Shown: positions 16,612-25,191 of the stretch, piece after piece
Position numbering within the stretch: position 1 is the stretch's first letter
Layout: each line of letters starts with the position of its first letter
Source: Maritimibacter sp. 55A14
GTDB taxonomy: Bacteria > Pseudomonadota > Alphaproteobacteria > Rhodobacterales > Rhodobacteraceae
DNA length: 64,000 nt
Assembly: GCF_003122205.1 (NCBI RefSeq)
Contig: NZ_QEYE01000013.1
Coordinates: forward strand, 42,648 to 106,647
Direction: 5' to 3'
Position numbers and translations under genes: made by a program
Notes under the pieces: generated by a model
Told to the model about the DNA's origin: nothing
Databases searched by the model: none
The model's input: the letters and a program-made list of their open reading frames with translations, nothing else

Positions 16612-17976
16612 TCACACGTTCAGCAGCAGGTGCTCGCGCTCCCAGGGGCTGATGACCTGCAGGAACTCGGAATATTCCAGGTTCTTGACGATCCCGTAGA
16701 CCCGGCAGAATTCCGGCCCCAGCGCCTCCTGCACCGCCTTGTCGGCGTCGAAGAGCGCCAGCGCGTCGCCCAGCCCGCGTGGGATTTCCTCGGCCCCGAT
16801 ATAGGCGTCGCCGCGGAACTCGTCCTTGGGCTGCGTGCCCTCCATCAGGCCCAGATAGCCGCAGGCCAGGCTCGCCGCGATGCCCAGATAGGGGTTGCAG
16901 TCCATCCCCGCCAGCCGGTTCTCCACCCGCCGCGCCTCTGGGTCCGAGATCGGCACCCGGATGCCCGTGGTGCGGTTGTCGCGGCCCCATTCCAGGTTGA
17001 TCGGCGCGGCGAAGTCCGGCACGTAGCGGCGGTAGGAATTCACATAGGGCGCCAAAAGCGCGATGGCGCCCGGCAGGTGGGTCTGCAACCCGGCGATGAA
17101 ATGCAGGAAGGCCGGCGTCTCGGCCCCGTCCGCGTCGGAGAAGATGTTCTGCCCGTTGGCGATATCGATGACCGAATGGTGTATATGCATGGCCGAGCCG
17201 GGCTCGCCCTCGATGGGCTTGGCCATGAAGGTGGCGAAACAGTCATGCCTGAGCGCGGCCTCGCGGATCAGCCGCTTGAAGAAGAAGATCTCGTCGGCCA
17301 GCTTCACCGGGTCGCCGTGGCGCATGTTGATCTCGACCTGGCCCGCGCCGCCTTCCTGGGTGATGCCGTCGATCTCGAAGCCCTGCGCCTCGGCGAAATC
17401 GTAGATGTCGTCGATCACCGGGCCGTATTCGTCCACCGCGCTCAGCGAATAGGCCTGACGCGCCGCCGCCCGCCGCCCCGAGCGGCCCATCGGCGGCTGG
17501 ATGGGCTGGGTCGGGTCGATGTTGCGGGCCACCAGGAAGAACTCCATCTCCGGCGCGACGATGGGCGACCAGCCCTGCGCCTCATAAAGTCCGATCACCC
17601 GCTTGAGCACGTTGCGCGGCGCGATCGGGATCGGCACGCCGGCGCGGTCCATCACGTCATGGATGATCTGCAGCGTGATGTCGGCGGTCCAGGGCGCGGC
17701 GGTCGCGGTTTCGTAATCGGGGATCAGCGTCATGTCGGGCTCGGTGAAGCCCTGTTCGCCCGCGGCCTCGGCCCAGTCGCCGGTGATGGTCTGGAAGAAA
17801 ATCGAATCGGGCAGGTGGAAGCGCGTCGACTTGGCGAATTTCGAGGCCGGCATGGCCTTGCCGCGGGCCACGCCCGCAAGGTCGGGTACCACGCACTCGA
17901 TCTCGTCCAGCCGGCGCCCGTCGATATAGTCCAGCGCCGCCTGCGGCAGCTTCGCGGTCAGTTCCTCGTCGGCCAT
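16612..17976 (-). CDS. Glutamine synthetase family ligase (gamma-glutamylamide synthetase-like)
   Basis: 454 residues, a GlnA-type ATP-grasp ligase of the GlnT/PuuA subfamily. Metal and substrate motifs are visible: APEMEFFLV, GAGQVEINMRHGDP, AMHIHHSVID, and NRTTGIRVPISDPEARRVENRL. Members ligate glutamate to amines such as putrescine, ethylamine or isopropylamine rather than ammonia. The gene is one of two such ligases in the same gene set and starts 1 bp after the stop of an amidotransferase gene. The amine substrate cannot be read from sequence. Confidence 0.85.
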   Translation of the reverse strand: MADEELTAKLPQAALDYIDGRRLDEIECVVPDLAGVARGKAMPASKFAKSTRFHLPDSIFFQTITGDWAEAAGEQGFTEPDMTLIPDYETATAAPWTADITLQIIHDVMDRAGVPIPIAPRNVLKRVIGLYEAQGWSPIVAPEMEFFLVARNIDPTQPIQPPMGRSGRRAAARQAYSLSAVDEYGPVIDDIYDFAEAQGFEIDGITQEGGAGQVEINMRHGDPVKLADEIFFFKRLIREAALRHDCFATFMAKPIEGEPGSAMHIHHSVIDIANGQNIFSDADGAETPAFLHFIAGLQTHLPGAIALLAPYVNSYRRYVPDFAAPINLEWGRDNRTTGIRVPISDPEARRVENRLAGMDCNPYLGIAASLACGYLGLMEGTQPKDEFRGDAYIGAEEIPRGLGDALALFDADKAVQEALGPEFCRVYGIVKNLEYSEFLQVISPWEREHLLLNV

Positions 17977-17977
17977 G

Positions 17978-18676
17978 TCACCGGCTCCCCTGTTTTGCGC
18001 GCGCCCGTTTGAAGAAGGCGGCGATCTGTTCACCGGTTTCGTCGCTTGCGATGGGCTTGCCGATCTCCTGCCTGGCCTGTTCCAGCAGCGGTTCGGGCAC
18101 TACGCCCTTGCCGCGGGTGCGGATCAGCCCCTCGATGAAGGCGTCGTCGAATTCCGGGTGCCACTGGACGGAAAAGACCCGGTCGCCGTAGACCGTCGCG
18201 GCGTTCTGGCAGAAATCCGAGCGCGCGATCACCTGCGCGTCCTCGGGCAGGGCGGTCACCTGGTCCTGGTGCCAGGCGTTGTAGGCGCGCGCGCCCTGGC
18301 CCGAGACCTCATAGCTCTGCCGACCGACGGACCAGCCGCCGTGGTATTTCTCCACCTTGCCGCCAAGGGCCTGCGCGATGATCTGGTGGCCAAAGCAGAT
18401 GCCCGCCAGCGGCACCTGTGCGGCATAGGCTTCGCGGATGAACGCCTCCAGCGGCGCGATCCAGGGCAGTTCCTCGTAGGTGCCGTATTTGGAGCCGGTG
18501 ATCAGCCAGCCCTCGGCCGCGCGGATGTCCTCGGGGAAGACGTTGTCGAGCACGGGCCAGTTCTCGAAGGTGAAGCCATGCCCGGCCAGCAGACGCTCGA
18601 ACATGTCGGGATACTCCCCGTGCGCCTCCGCCAGCTCCGCAGGGGCATAGCCGGTTTGCAGGATGCCGATTTTCAT
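17978..18676 (-). CDS. Class I glutamine amidotransferase-like protein
   Basis: 232 residues. The catalytic Cys sits in GICFGHQ and the His-Glu pair in QWHPEF, so the triad is complete. The protein resembles stand-alone GMP-synthase-like glutaminases and gamma-glutamyl hydrolases; ITGSKYGTYEELPWI is typical. Between two gamma-glutamyl ligases its likely job is to remove glutamate from a gamma-glutamylated intermediate, as PuuD does in putrescine degradation, but its sequence is not close to PuuD. It is separated from the upstream ligase by 109 bp and from the downstream one by 1 bp. Confidence 0.82.
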   Translation of the reverse strand: MKIGILQTGYAPAELAEAHGEYPDMFERLLAGHGFTFENWPVLDNVFPEDIRAAEGWLITGSKYGTYEELPWIAPLEAFIREAYAAQVPLAGICFGHQIIAQALGGKVEKYHGGWSVGRQSYEVSGQGARAYNAWHQDQVTALPEDAQVIARSDFCQNAATVYGDRVFSVQWHPEFDDAFIEGLIRTRGKGVVPEPLLEQARQEIGKPIASDETGEQIAAFFKRARAKQGSR

Positions 18677-18785
18677 GAATGTCTCATCAGGTTGGTCGGG
18701 CAGAGACTAGCAGAGCCTTCGAGCCCCCGGCAAGTGGGCGCGCGGTCGGTCGAAATTCACGCGCGCCACCGAAACGCCTGCGGGG

Positions 18786-20132
18786 TCAGACAGTCTCCAG
18801 ATAGGTGGCGAATTCGAAATCCGTCCAGCGTTCCTCGAACCGCTTCAGCTCCTGGCGTTTGCACACCACGAGGTTCGCCACCATGGTGGGGCCGAAAACC
18901 CGTTCCATCAGCGGGCTTTCCTCGAAGAGCGCGATCGCCTCGCGCCAACTGAAGGGAAGCTGCTCGAAGGGCTGGTCGTAGGCGTTGCCGGTCATCGGGG
19001 CCGGGGGCTCGGCCGCGTCCTCGATGCCGATGAGCGCGGCGCCGAGCACGCCGGCCAGCACCATGTAGGGGTTGGTGTCGCCGCCCGCCACGCGGTGTTC
19101 GACCCGGCGCGCCGCCGGGGCGCCGCCGGGGATGCGGATCGCGGCGGTGCGGTTCTCGTAGCCCCAGCAGATCTGCGTGGGCGCGTGGGAATTGGGCGTC
19201 GCGCGGCGGTAGGAGTTCTTGTGCGGCGCGAAGAGCAGCGCGCTGTCGCGCATTGCCGAGAGACACCCCGCAACCGCGTGGCGCAGCGTGTCCGAGCCCT
19301 TCTCGGTCCCGTCGTCGAAAATGTTGCAGCCCTCGGCGTCGAGCACCGAGAAATGGATATGTAGCCCGTTGCCGGCATGTTCGCCGTAGGGCTTGGCCAT
19401 GAAGGTCGCGGCCATTTCGTGCTTGCGCGCCAGCCCCTTGACCGTCTGCTTGAAGAGCCAGGCGTCATCGGCTGCCTTCAGCGCGTCGGCCTCGTGCATC
19501 AGGTTGATCTCGAACTGTCCCTGGCCGCTTTCGGAAATTGCGCTGTCGGCGGGAATACCCATCGCCGCACAAGCCTCGTAGAGCTCGGTGAAATAGGCGT
19601 CGAAGACATCGAGCCCGTTGAGCGCCAGAACCTCGCGCGCCTGGACCTGGCGGCCGGAATAGGGATTGATCGGCGGTTCGGGACGCTCTGAGCCGTCATC
19701 GACCAGGTAGAATTCCAGCTCTGTCGCGACCACCGGCGTCCAGCCGCGGGCGCGGTAGCGTTCCAGCACCGCGGCCAGCGCGTGCCGCGGATCGCCCGGG
19801 AAGTGGGTGCCGTCCTCCTGGTACATCCACATCGGCAGCAGCGCCGAGGGCGCACCCAACCAGGGCATCGGTACCAGGCCGCGCTCGGTCGGGCGCAGCA
19901 TTCCGTCGGCGTCGCCGCTCTCGAAGACCAGTGGGCTGTCCTCGATATCGTCGCCCCAGATATCGACATTGTGGGTCGAGAGCGGCATCCGCGCGCCGCC
20001 CTCCAGCGCCTTGCGCGCACTGGCCACGGGCAGCCGCTTGCCGCGAGGCTGGCCGTTGAGGTCCGACACCGCGATGCGCACGGTCTTGATCTCGGGATGG
20101 GCGTCGAGCCAGGCCTGTTGCTGCTCTGTCAT
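18786..20132 (-). CDS. Second glutamine synthetase family ligase
   Basis: 448 residues with the same ligase signatures as the 16612 gene but clearly diverged: VVATELEFYLV, GQGQFEINLMHEAD, GLHIHFSVLD, NRTAAIRIPGGAPAARRVEHR and GGDTNPYMVLAGVL. Its length and the N-terminal KTVRIAVSDLNGQPRGKR place it in the gamma-glutamylamine synthetase branch, not in true GlnA, which carries an adenylylation tyrosine. It starts 6 bp after the permease gene stop, so it is part of the ABC importer operon and probably acts on the imported compound. Confidence 0.85.
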   Translation of the reverse strand: MTEQQQAWLDAHPEIKTVRIAVSDLNGQPRGKRLPVASARKALEGGARMPLSTHNVDIWGDDIEDSPLVFESGDADGMLRPTERGLVPMPWLGAPSALLPMWMYQEDGTHFPGDPRHALAAVLERYRARGWTPVVATELEFYLVDDGSERPEPPINPYSGRQVQAREVLALNGLDVFDAYFTELYEACAAMGIPADSAISESGQGQFEINLMHEADALKAADDAWLFKQTVKGLARKHEMAATFMAKPYGEHAGNGLHIHFSVLDAEGCNIFDDGTEKGSDTLRHAVAGCLSAMRDSALLFAPHKNSYRRATPNSHAPTQICWGYENRTAAIRIPGGAPAARRVEHRVAGGDTNPYMVLAGVLGAALIGIEDAAEPPAPMTGNAYDQPFEQLPFSWREAIALFEESPLMERVFGPTMVANLVVCKRQELKRFEERWTDFEFATYLETV

Positions 20133-20138
20133 GGGTCC

Positions 20139-20978
20139 TCAGCGGATGAATTGCGGGCGGTACCGGATGCGCCGCCGCGTCTCGACGGGAAGATGCCTGT
20201 TCAGACGGCGGTTCACCAGCCCGAAAAGCCCGATCACCAGCAGCGTCAGCACGATGAAATAGCCCGCCAGGATCGGGTAGGGCACGAACGGGTTGAAGGT
20301 CTTGTCGGCGAAGTAACTCGCGTAATAGAGCGCGTCGCCCTTCTGACGCCAGGCCGGGAAGCCCGAAAAGAAGACCAGCGTGGTGGCGTGGAAGAGGAAG
20401 ATCGCCTCGTTGGTGTAGGACGGCCAGGCGAGCCTCAGCATGGTGGGCCAGACGATGCGCCGGAACTTCATCCAGCCCGACATCCCGTAGGCGTCCGCCG
20501 CCTCCACATCGCCCTTCGGGATCGAACGCAGCGCACCATAGAATATCTCGCCCGAATAGGCGGCGGTGTTGAAGAAGAGCACGATCAGCGCACCCAGCGC
20601 GGCCTTGGTCAGCATGTCGGTGCCGGCGGTGACGGTGACGACGCCCAGCGGGATCGACAGGCCCGCGTCCGGCAGGATCACGAAAAGCTCGTAGGCGAAG
20701 AAGAACTGGATGAAAAGCGGCGAGCCGCGGAAGACGAAGATGAACCATTCCGCCGGCTTGCGCATCGCGGGGTGTGCGCTGGCCTTGCCGAGCGCCAGCG
20801 CGGTGGCCAGAAAGAAACCCATCGCCAGCGCGAGCGCGCCGAAATAGACGTTCCAGATCATGCCCGAGCCGATCAGCACCACCTGATCGCAGAGTGTGAA
20901 GTCGGAGCGCGGCAGCAGCCGCTCGCCGATGCCCAGCGAGCGCAGCCCGTAGTCCTGAATGGTCTGCCAGCAGCTCAT
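20139..20978 (-). CDS. ABC transporter permease, polar amino acid type (HisM-like)
   Basis: 279 residues with several membrane segments and the permease EAA loop EAADAYGMSGWMKFRRIVWPTM. WFIFVFRGSPLFIQFFF is typical of HisM/GlnP permeases. The start ATG (20976-20978) overlaps the TGA of the preceding permease (20975-20977) as ATGA, indicating translational coupling of the two channel subunits. The substrate class is amino acids, opines or polyamine-like cations. Confidence 0.9.
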   Translation of the reverse strand: MSCWQTIQDYGLRSLGIGERLLPRSDFTLCDQVVLIGSGMIWNVYFGALALAMGFFLATALALGKASAHPAMRKPAEWFIFVFRGSPLFIQFFFAYELFVILPDAGLSIPLGVVTVTAGTDMLTKAALGALIVLFFNTAAYSGEIFYGALRSIPKGDVEAADAYGMSGWMKFRRIVWPTMLRLAWPSYTNEAIFLFHATTLVFFSGFPAWRQKGDALYYASYFADKTFNPFVPYPILAGYFIVLTLLVIGLFGLVNRRLNRHLPVETRRRIRYRPQFIR

Positions 20979-21856
20979 GCCGGCGCCTTTCGCTGGGCTT
21001 CGCCGCCCATCGTCGCCTGCCCGTGGGTGAGCCGCAGCATCAGCCGCTCGAACACCACTTCCGAGAGCTTGGTGAAGGCCAGGTAGAAGACCAGCAGACC
21101 AAGAAAATACCATAGCCGCCAGTCGCCGTGGGGATAGGCGAAGGCGCCGGTTTTCATGCCGCCCAACTCCCGCGCCCAGTAGACGATGTCGGTGATGCCG
21201 AGGATGAAGAGGAGTGGCGTGGCCTTGATCAGGATCATCCAGAGATTGGACAGACCCGGCAGCGCGTAGACCCACATCTGCGGCACCAGGATTCGCCGGA
21301 AAACCTGGGCGCGGGTCATGCCATAGGCTTCGGCCGTTTCGAGCTGGCCGTGCGGCACCGCGCGCATCGCCCCCACCAGCACATTGCCCGCGAAGGCGCC
21401 GAAGACGACCGAGAAGGCCACCACAGCCAGCGCGAAGCTATAGGCGTCATGGACGCTTTGCGGGCTCGACGAGAGCGGCAGTTTGGCCTGCGCGCAGACC
21501 ACGAAATCGTTTCCCTGCCGGATCGGCGCGGTCCAGTCGGGGCAGAGCGTCTTGTGCCGCAGCCATTCCAGCGCCTGGTCGAGTGCGATCGGCACGAAGA
21601 GAAAGAAGGCGATGTCCGGCACACCGCGCACCATGGCGATATAGCCCTTGCCCAGCAGTCCGAGCGGCGGGAAATGCGACCGCGCCGCCATCGCGCCGGC
21701 GAAGCCGAACGCCATCGCCACCGGCGCGGTGATCGCCAGCAGCAGCAGCACCGTCCCGAAGGAGGCGTAGAAACCCATATGCTTGCCCGTCGTCAGGTAG
21801 CAGGCAAACCACTGCCAGTCCGGCAGGACGGATGGATCGGAGCAGAAGGAGAACAT
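20975..21856 (-). CDS. ABC transporter permease, polar amino acid type (HisQ-like)
   Basis: 293 residues, the partner channel subunit. The EAA loop reads ETAEAYGMTRAQVFRRILVPQM, and GKGYIAMVRGVPDIAFFLFVPI is typical of HisQ-type permeases. An extended loop (residues ~90-115, with two Cys) between early membrane segments is a family variation. It is followed by its coupled partner with a 4-bp overlap, and preceded 48 bp upstream by the binding-protein gene. Confidence 0.9.
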   Translation of the reverse strand: MFSFCSDPSVLPDWQWFACYLTTGKHMGFYASFGTVLLLLAITAPVAMAFGFAGAMAARSHFPPLGLLGKGYIAMVRGVPDIAFFLFVPIALDQALEWLRHKTLCPDWTAPIRQGNDFVVCAQAKLPLSSSPQSVHDAYSFALAVVAFSVVFGAFAGNVLVGAMRAVPHGQLETAEAYGMTRAQVFRRILVPQMWVYALPGLSNLWMILIKATPLLFILGITDIVYWARELGGMKTGAFAYPHGDWRLWYFLGLLVFYLAFTKLSEVVFERLMLRLTHGQATMGGEAQRKAPA

Positions 21857-21904
21857 GCAGAAGGCGCGGCCGGGCGGGGCGCGTGGCCCCGCCCGAAACG
21901 GCGC

Positions 21905-22633
21905 TTATTCCCAGATCGTGGCGTCTTCGCCAAACCACTTGACGATCATCGGGTTGATGAGGTTCTCCTCCTTCATCTCCGAGATCATCGTGTCGAACGT
22001 GTCGCGCAGTTCCGCGTCGGATTCGCGGATGCCCATGCCGATGCCGTCGCCCATTGCCACGTCGTCGCCCAGGAACACGAACTCGCCGCCGGATTCGGCC
22101 ACGATCGGCTCCAGATAGGCCTTGTCGGCCATCACCGCGTCGGCCTCGCCGTTGCGGACCGCCGCGATGGTTTCGTCGGGCGTGGCGAATTCGACAAGCG
22201 TGGCACCGATATCTGCAATGTAGCTGGCCTGGATCGTGCCCGCCTGCGCCGCGATCACGCCCTCCGCCACGTCGATATCGGTGCCGGGCAGCGCCATGAA
22301 GGCAGACGGATCGGGCGGCAGGTAGGGCTGGGTGAAGTCGATCACCTCGTCGCGTTCGTCGGTAATCGACATGCCCGCAATGATGGTGTCGTAGTTGCCC
22401 GAGACGAGGTTGGGAATGATCGAATCCCAGTCATTCGTCACCCATTCGCAGGTGAGCTGCGCGCGTTCGCAAAGGGCGTCGCCCAACTCGCGCTCGAAGC
22501 CGTCGACTTCGCCATCGTCGTTGATGAAGTTGTACGGAGGATAGGCGCCCTCGGTGCCCATGCGGATGGTCTGGGCATGGACCCCGCCGGCGGTCAGCGC
22601 CAATATGGCGGCGCCAAGGATCAGCTTTTTCAT
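21905..22633 (-). CDS. Periplasmic amino-acid-type substrate-binding protein
   Basis: 242 residues, SBP family 3. It has a clean signal peptide MKKLILGAAILALTAGGVHA, then TIRMGTEGAYPPYNFINDDG (ligand-binding start), GFERELGDALCERAQLTCEWV with a disulfide-type Cys pair, and DWDSIIPNLVSGNYDTIIAGM. The C-terminus ends MIVKWFGEDATIWE. It captures the ligand of the neighbouring importer. The acidic pocket segments are compatible with a cationic amino acid or amine but do not prove it. Confidence 0.92.
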   Translation of the reverse strand: MKKLILGAAILALTAGGVHAQTIRMGTEGAYPPYNFINDDGEVDGFERELGDALCERAQLTCEWVTNDWDSIIPNLVSGNYDTIIAGMSITDERDEVIDFTQPYLPPDPSAFMALPGTDIDVAEGVIAAQAGTIQASYIADIGATLVEFATPDETIAAVRNGEADAVMADKAYLEPIVAESGGEFVFLGDDVAMGDGIGMGIRESDAELRDTFDTMISEMKEENLINPMIVKWFGEDATIWE

Positions 22634-22674
22634 TTGTCGGTCTCCCTTGTTGTCGTTGGTCGAAGCGGTTTCGC

Positions 22675-23460
22675 TCAGGCGGCCTTGGTGGAGCTCAGAA
22701 AGCCCCGCAGCCGTTCTGTCTTGGGCTGCCCGAACAGTGTTTCGGGCGGGCCTTCTTCCTCGATGCGGCCCTGGTGCAGGAAAATGACATGGTCGGACAC
22801 ATCCGCGGCCAGCCGCATGTCATGGGTCACGATCAGCATGGTGCGGCCTTCCTCGGCCAGCGCCTTGATGACCTTGACGACCTCCTGCTCCAGTTCCGGG
22901 TCGAGCGCCGATGTGGGCTCATCGAAAAGCAGCGCGTCGGGCTCCATGCAGAGCGCGCGCGCGATTGCGGCGCGCTGCTGCTGCCCGCCGGAAAGCTGCG
23001 CCGGATAGGCATCGCATTTGTCGCCGATCCCGACCTTGTCGAGATAGCCGCGCGCGGCGCGTTCCACCTCGGCCCGGTCGCGGCCCAGGACCGTCACCGG
23101 CGCTTCCATCACGTTTTGCAGGATGGTCATATGCGCCCAGAGGTTGAACTGCTGGAACACCATCGAAAGATTGGTGCGGATGCGGATCACCTGCTGCTTG
23201 TCGCCGGGATGCCGCCCGGCGCCGGAGCCGCGCCAGATCACCGGCTCGCCATCGAAGAGGATATCGCCTTGTTGGCTGTCTTCCAGAAGGTTGGCGCAGC
23301 GCAGGAGCGTCGATTTGCCTGACCCCGACGATCCGATCAGCGAGACCACGTCACCGCGACGGGCGACCAGGTCGACGCCCTTGAGAACCTCCAGTTGCCC
23401 ATAGGCCTTGTGAAGGTCCCGGATTTCTATGACCGGTGGTTCTGTCGTCTTTCTAGGCAC
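22675..23460 (-). CDS. ABC transporter ATP-binding protein, polar amino acid type
   Basis: 261 residues from the GTG at 23458-23460. Walker A is GSSGSGKST, the signature LSGGQQQRAAIARAL, Walker B ALLFDEPTSALD, and the switch His lies in VTHDMRLA. The GTG start is preferred because PPVIEIRDLHKAYG follows as in homologues and a GGGAAAG site lies upstream; a longer frame from GTG 23544 overlaps the previous stop but encodes an unlikely leader. It energises the importer encoded downstream and heads the ABC part of the operon. Confidence 0.9.
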   Translation of the reverse strand: MPRKTTEPPVIEIRDLHKAYGQLEVLKGVDLVARRGDVVSLIGSSGSGKSTLLRCANLLEDSQQGDILFDGEPVIWRGSGAGRHPGDKQQVIRIRTNLSMVFQQFNLWAHMTILQNVMEAPVTVLGRDRAEVERAARGYLDKVGIGDKCDAYPAQLSGGQQQRAAIARALCMEPDALLFDEPTSALDPELEQEVVKVIKALAEEGRTMLIVTHDMRLAADVSDHVIFLHQGRIEEEGPPETLFGQPKTERLRGFLSSTKAA

Positions 23461-23540
23461 GCCTTGGCAGCTTTCCCTGTTTCCCCGATGGCGGAGTAGG
23501 GCGCAAAAAATGGAGGATTGCAACGGAGAATCGGCGGCAT

Positions 23541-24329
23541 TCACGGGTGCCGCAGGGGCAGATCGCCGCCCGTGCCGGGCAATTCGCCGGGTCCGGGCGG
23601 GATGGGCAGCGCCAGATAGGTGCGCGGCGAAAACGCCACGAAGCCCCGGATGCCGAGCGTCGCGCGGCTATCCGTGTCGAGCGTCTCCGCCGCTGCCTGC
23701 AGGGCCCGGCGCAGCGCGGGGGCCAGGTCCGGCCGGGCGGTGAACAGCGGCAGGCCCGGCGTGGCCGCGGTGCGCCCCACCGCGCCCAGGTCCGCCGCCG
23801 CCACGTCATGGGCGCGGATTGTGCGCCAGCTCACCGCGTCGATCGCGGCGATGTCGGCCCGGCCCGCCGCCACGGCGGCCACGCTCGCGGCATGGGCGCC
23901 GGTTGCCAGATACCGGGTGAACCGGAACCCGTGGGCACGGGCGGCCGGTTGCGGTGCGACCCAGCCGGATTGCGAGAGCGCATCGTTATAGGCCAGAACG
24001 CCGCCGGCGAACGCTTCCAGCCGCTCGGGCGCATCCCGGCCGGCGAGCAGCACGCTGCGATAATGGCCCGGCGGTGTGTCGTCGAGCCCGTAATCGAAGG
24101 CCCCCAAAAGCGTCACCCGGCGATGAAGCCGGGCGCGGTAGGGCAGGCCGCAGCTCTGGCCCAGCAGGAGGTCGGGATGTTCCCATATCCGCCAGGGATC
24201 GCCGCCGCGATGCAAGGTGTCCGGGGCCGCCACGCCTTCGGCGGCCAGCGCGTCGCGTATCCGCGCCCATAGCCTGTCATGCGCCGCCGCGGTCTCGGGG
24301 CGGTCGTACATCGGCAGGGCTGCGATCAT
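23541..24329 (-). CDS. PhnD/SsuA-like substrate-binding protein without signal peptide
   Basis: 262 residues of the PhnD-like periplasmic-binding fold: an initial ALPMYDRPETAAAHDRLWARIRDAL, LLLGQSCGLPYRARL, ADIAAIDAVSWRTI and TPGLPLFTARPD. Unlike transport binding proteins it has no signal peptide and no lipobox, so it should be cytoplasmic. It overlaps the upstream TerB-like gene by 4 bp (ATGA), implying coupling. The function is unknown; a ligand sensor is one possibility. Confidence 0.75.
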   Translation of the reverse strand: MIAALPMYDRPETAAAHDRLWARIRDALAAEGVAAPDTLHRGGDPWRIWEHPDLLLGQSCGLPYRARLHRRVTLLGAFDYGLDDTPPGHYRSVLLAGRDAPERLEAFAGGVLAYNDALSQSGWVAPQPAARAHGFRFTRYLATGAHAASVAAVAAGRADIAAIDAVSWRTIRAHDVAAADLGAVGRTAATPGLPLFTARPDLAPALRRALQAAAETLDTDSRATLGIRGFVAFSPRTYLALPIPPGPGELPGTGGDLPLRHP

Positions 24330-24772
24330 TCCCCGTTGCGTGCCGCGACGCGCTGGCGCGCGAGCGCGCTGTCGCGGTCGCTGACGCCGAGCAGGCTCGC
24401 CACAAGCCGCATCAGCCCGTCTTCCTCATGGTCGCGGGTACCGTCGGCCAGCACCACGTCCCAGAGCGCCTCCAGCACGCCCTCGCGGTCCTCATGCGCC
24501 ACGTGGTCCTTGATCTCACGGGTGAAACGCACCGTATCGGGGGCTTCGGCCTCCAGTGTCTCGGCGTCGGCGCGCAGGGCTTCCGCCTCATCCGGGTCTA
24601 GCCCGTAGCGCCGGGCGAGTATCCGGTCGATGCGCGCGATCTCGATGGCGGCATAATCCTGGTCCGATCGGGCGATGCGCACCAGAAGCGCGGCCAGGGC
24701 GAGCCGGGCGTCTTCGGCGGGCAGCGGGGCGGTGCCGGGCTGGGCGAGGCGGTTGAGAAGTCTGGCAAACAT
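24326..24772 (-). CDS. TerB-like (tellurite-resistance B fold) protein
   Basis: 148 residues, all helical. DARLALAALLVRIARSDQDYAAIEIARIDRIL and DREGVLEALWDVVLADGTRDHEEDGLMRLVASLLGVSDRD are characteristic of the TerB/DjlA-type helical domain, with acidic residues that bind metal in TerB. It has no signal peptide. The ATG at 24770-24772 was chosen because a conserved MFARLLNRL start follows. Translational overlap with the PhnD-like gene suggests a two-protein unit. There is no tellurite operon here, so the name is only a fold label. Confidence 0.78.
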   Translation of the reverse strand: MFARLLNRLAQPGTAPLPAEDARLALAALLVRIARSDQDYAAIEIARIDRILARRYGLDPDEAEALRADAETLEAEAPDTVRFTREIKDHVAHEDREGVLEALWDVVLADGTRDHEEDGLMRLVASLLGVSDRDSALARQRVAARNGE

Positions 24773-24819
24773 GCGTCTCGATATAATCCGCCGCGGCGGC
24801 GCTGCCAATGCCCTGCCGA

Positions 24820-25116
24820 TCAGTCGCCGCCGAAGCCCTCCACGATCACGATATCGCCTGCCGAGACCGGGTCGCGCAGCGCCTTGGCGGCGCGGTATTC
24901 GGGGCTGTCATAGCAGGCCCGCGCGGCCTCGATGCTGGGAAACTCGATCACCACGGTGCGCGGGCGCAGCGCGCGCTCGACCACGTCGCCCTCGCCGCCG
25001 CGCACCAGGAACCGCGCGCCATGCGCCGCAAAGGGCGCGGCGTTGGCCTCGCGGTACTTCCGATAGACCTCGGGATCCTCCACGGTGACATGCGCCACCC
25101 AGTAGCCTTTAGGCAT
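24820..25116 (-). CDS. DUF1330 domain protein
   Basis: 98 residues with the ferredoxin-like DUF1330 pattern: MPKGYWVAHVTVEDPEVY, FLVRGG, VVIEFPSIEAARACYDSPEYRAA. The family is cytoplasmic, probably dimeric, and biochemically uncharacterised. It lies 75 bp downstream of the pyrG start side on the same strand as pyrG and may be read through from it. The second of two possible ATGs is used because it aligns with the family N-terminus. Confidence 0.88.
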   Translation of the reverse strand: MPKGYWVAHVTVEDPEVYRKYREANAAPFAAHGARFLVRGGEGDVVERALRPRTVVIEFPSIEAARACYDSPEYRAAKALRDPVSAGDIVIVEGFGGD

Positions 25117-25191
25117 GTCTGCCTCCCTCACAATCCGTTCTGCCCTGAGATCAGACCACGGATCCGCAGGCGGGGCAAAGCGGATTCGCCG

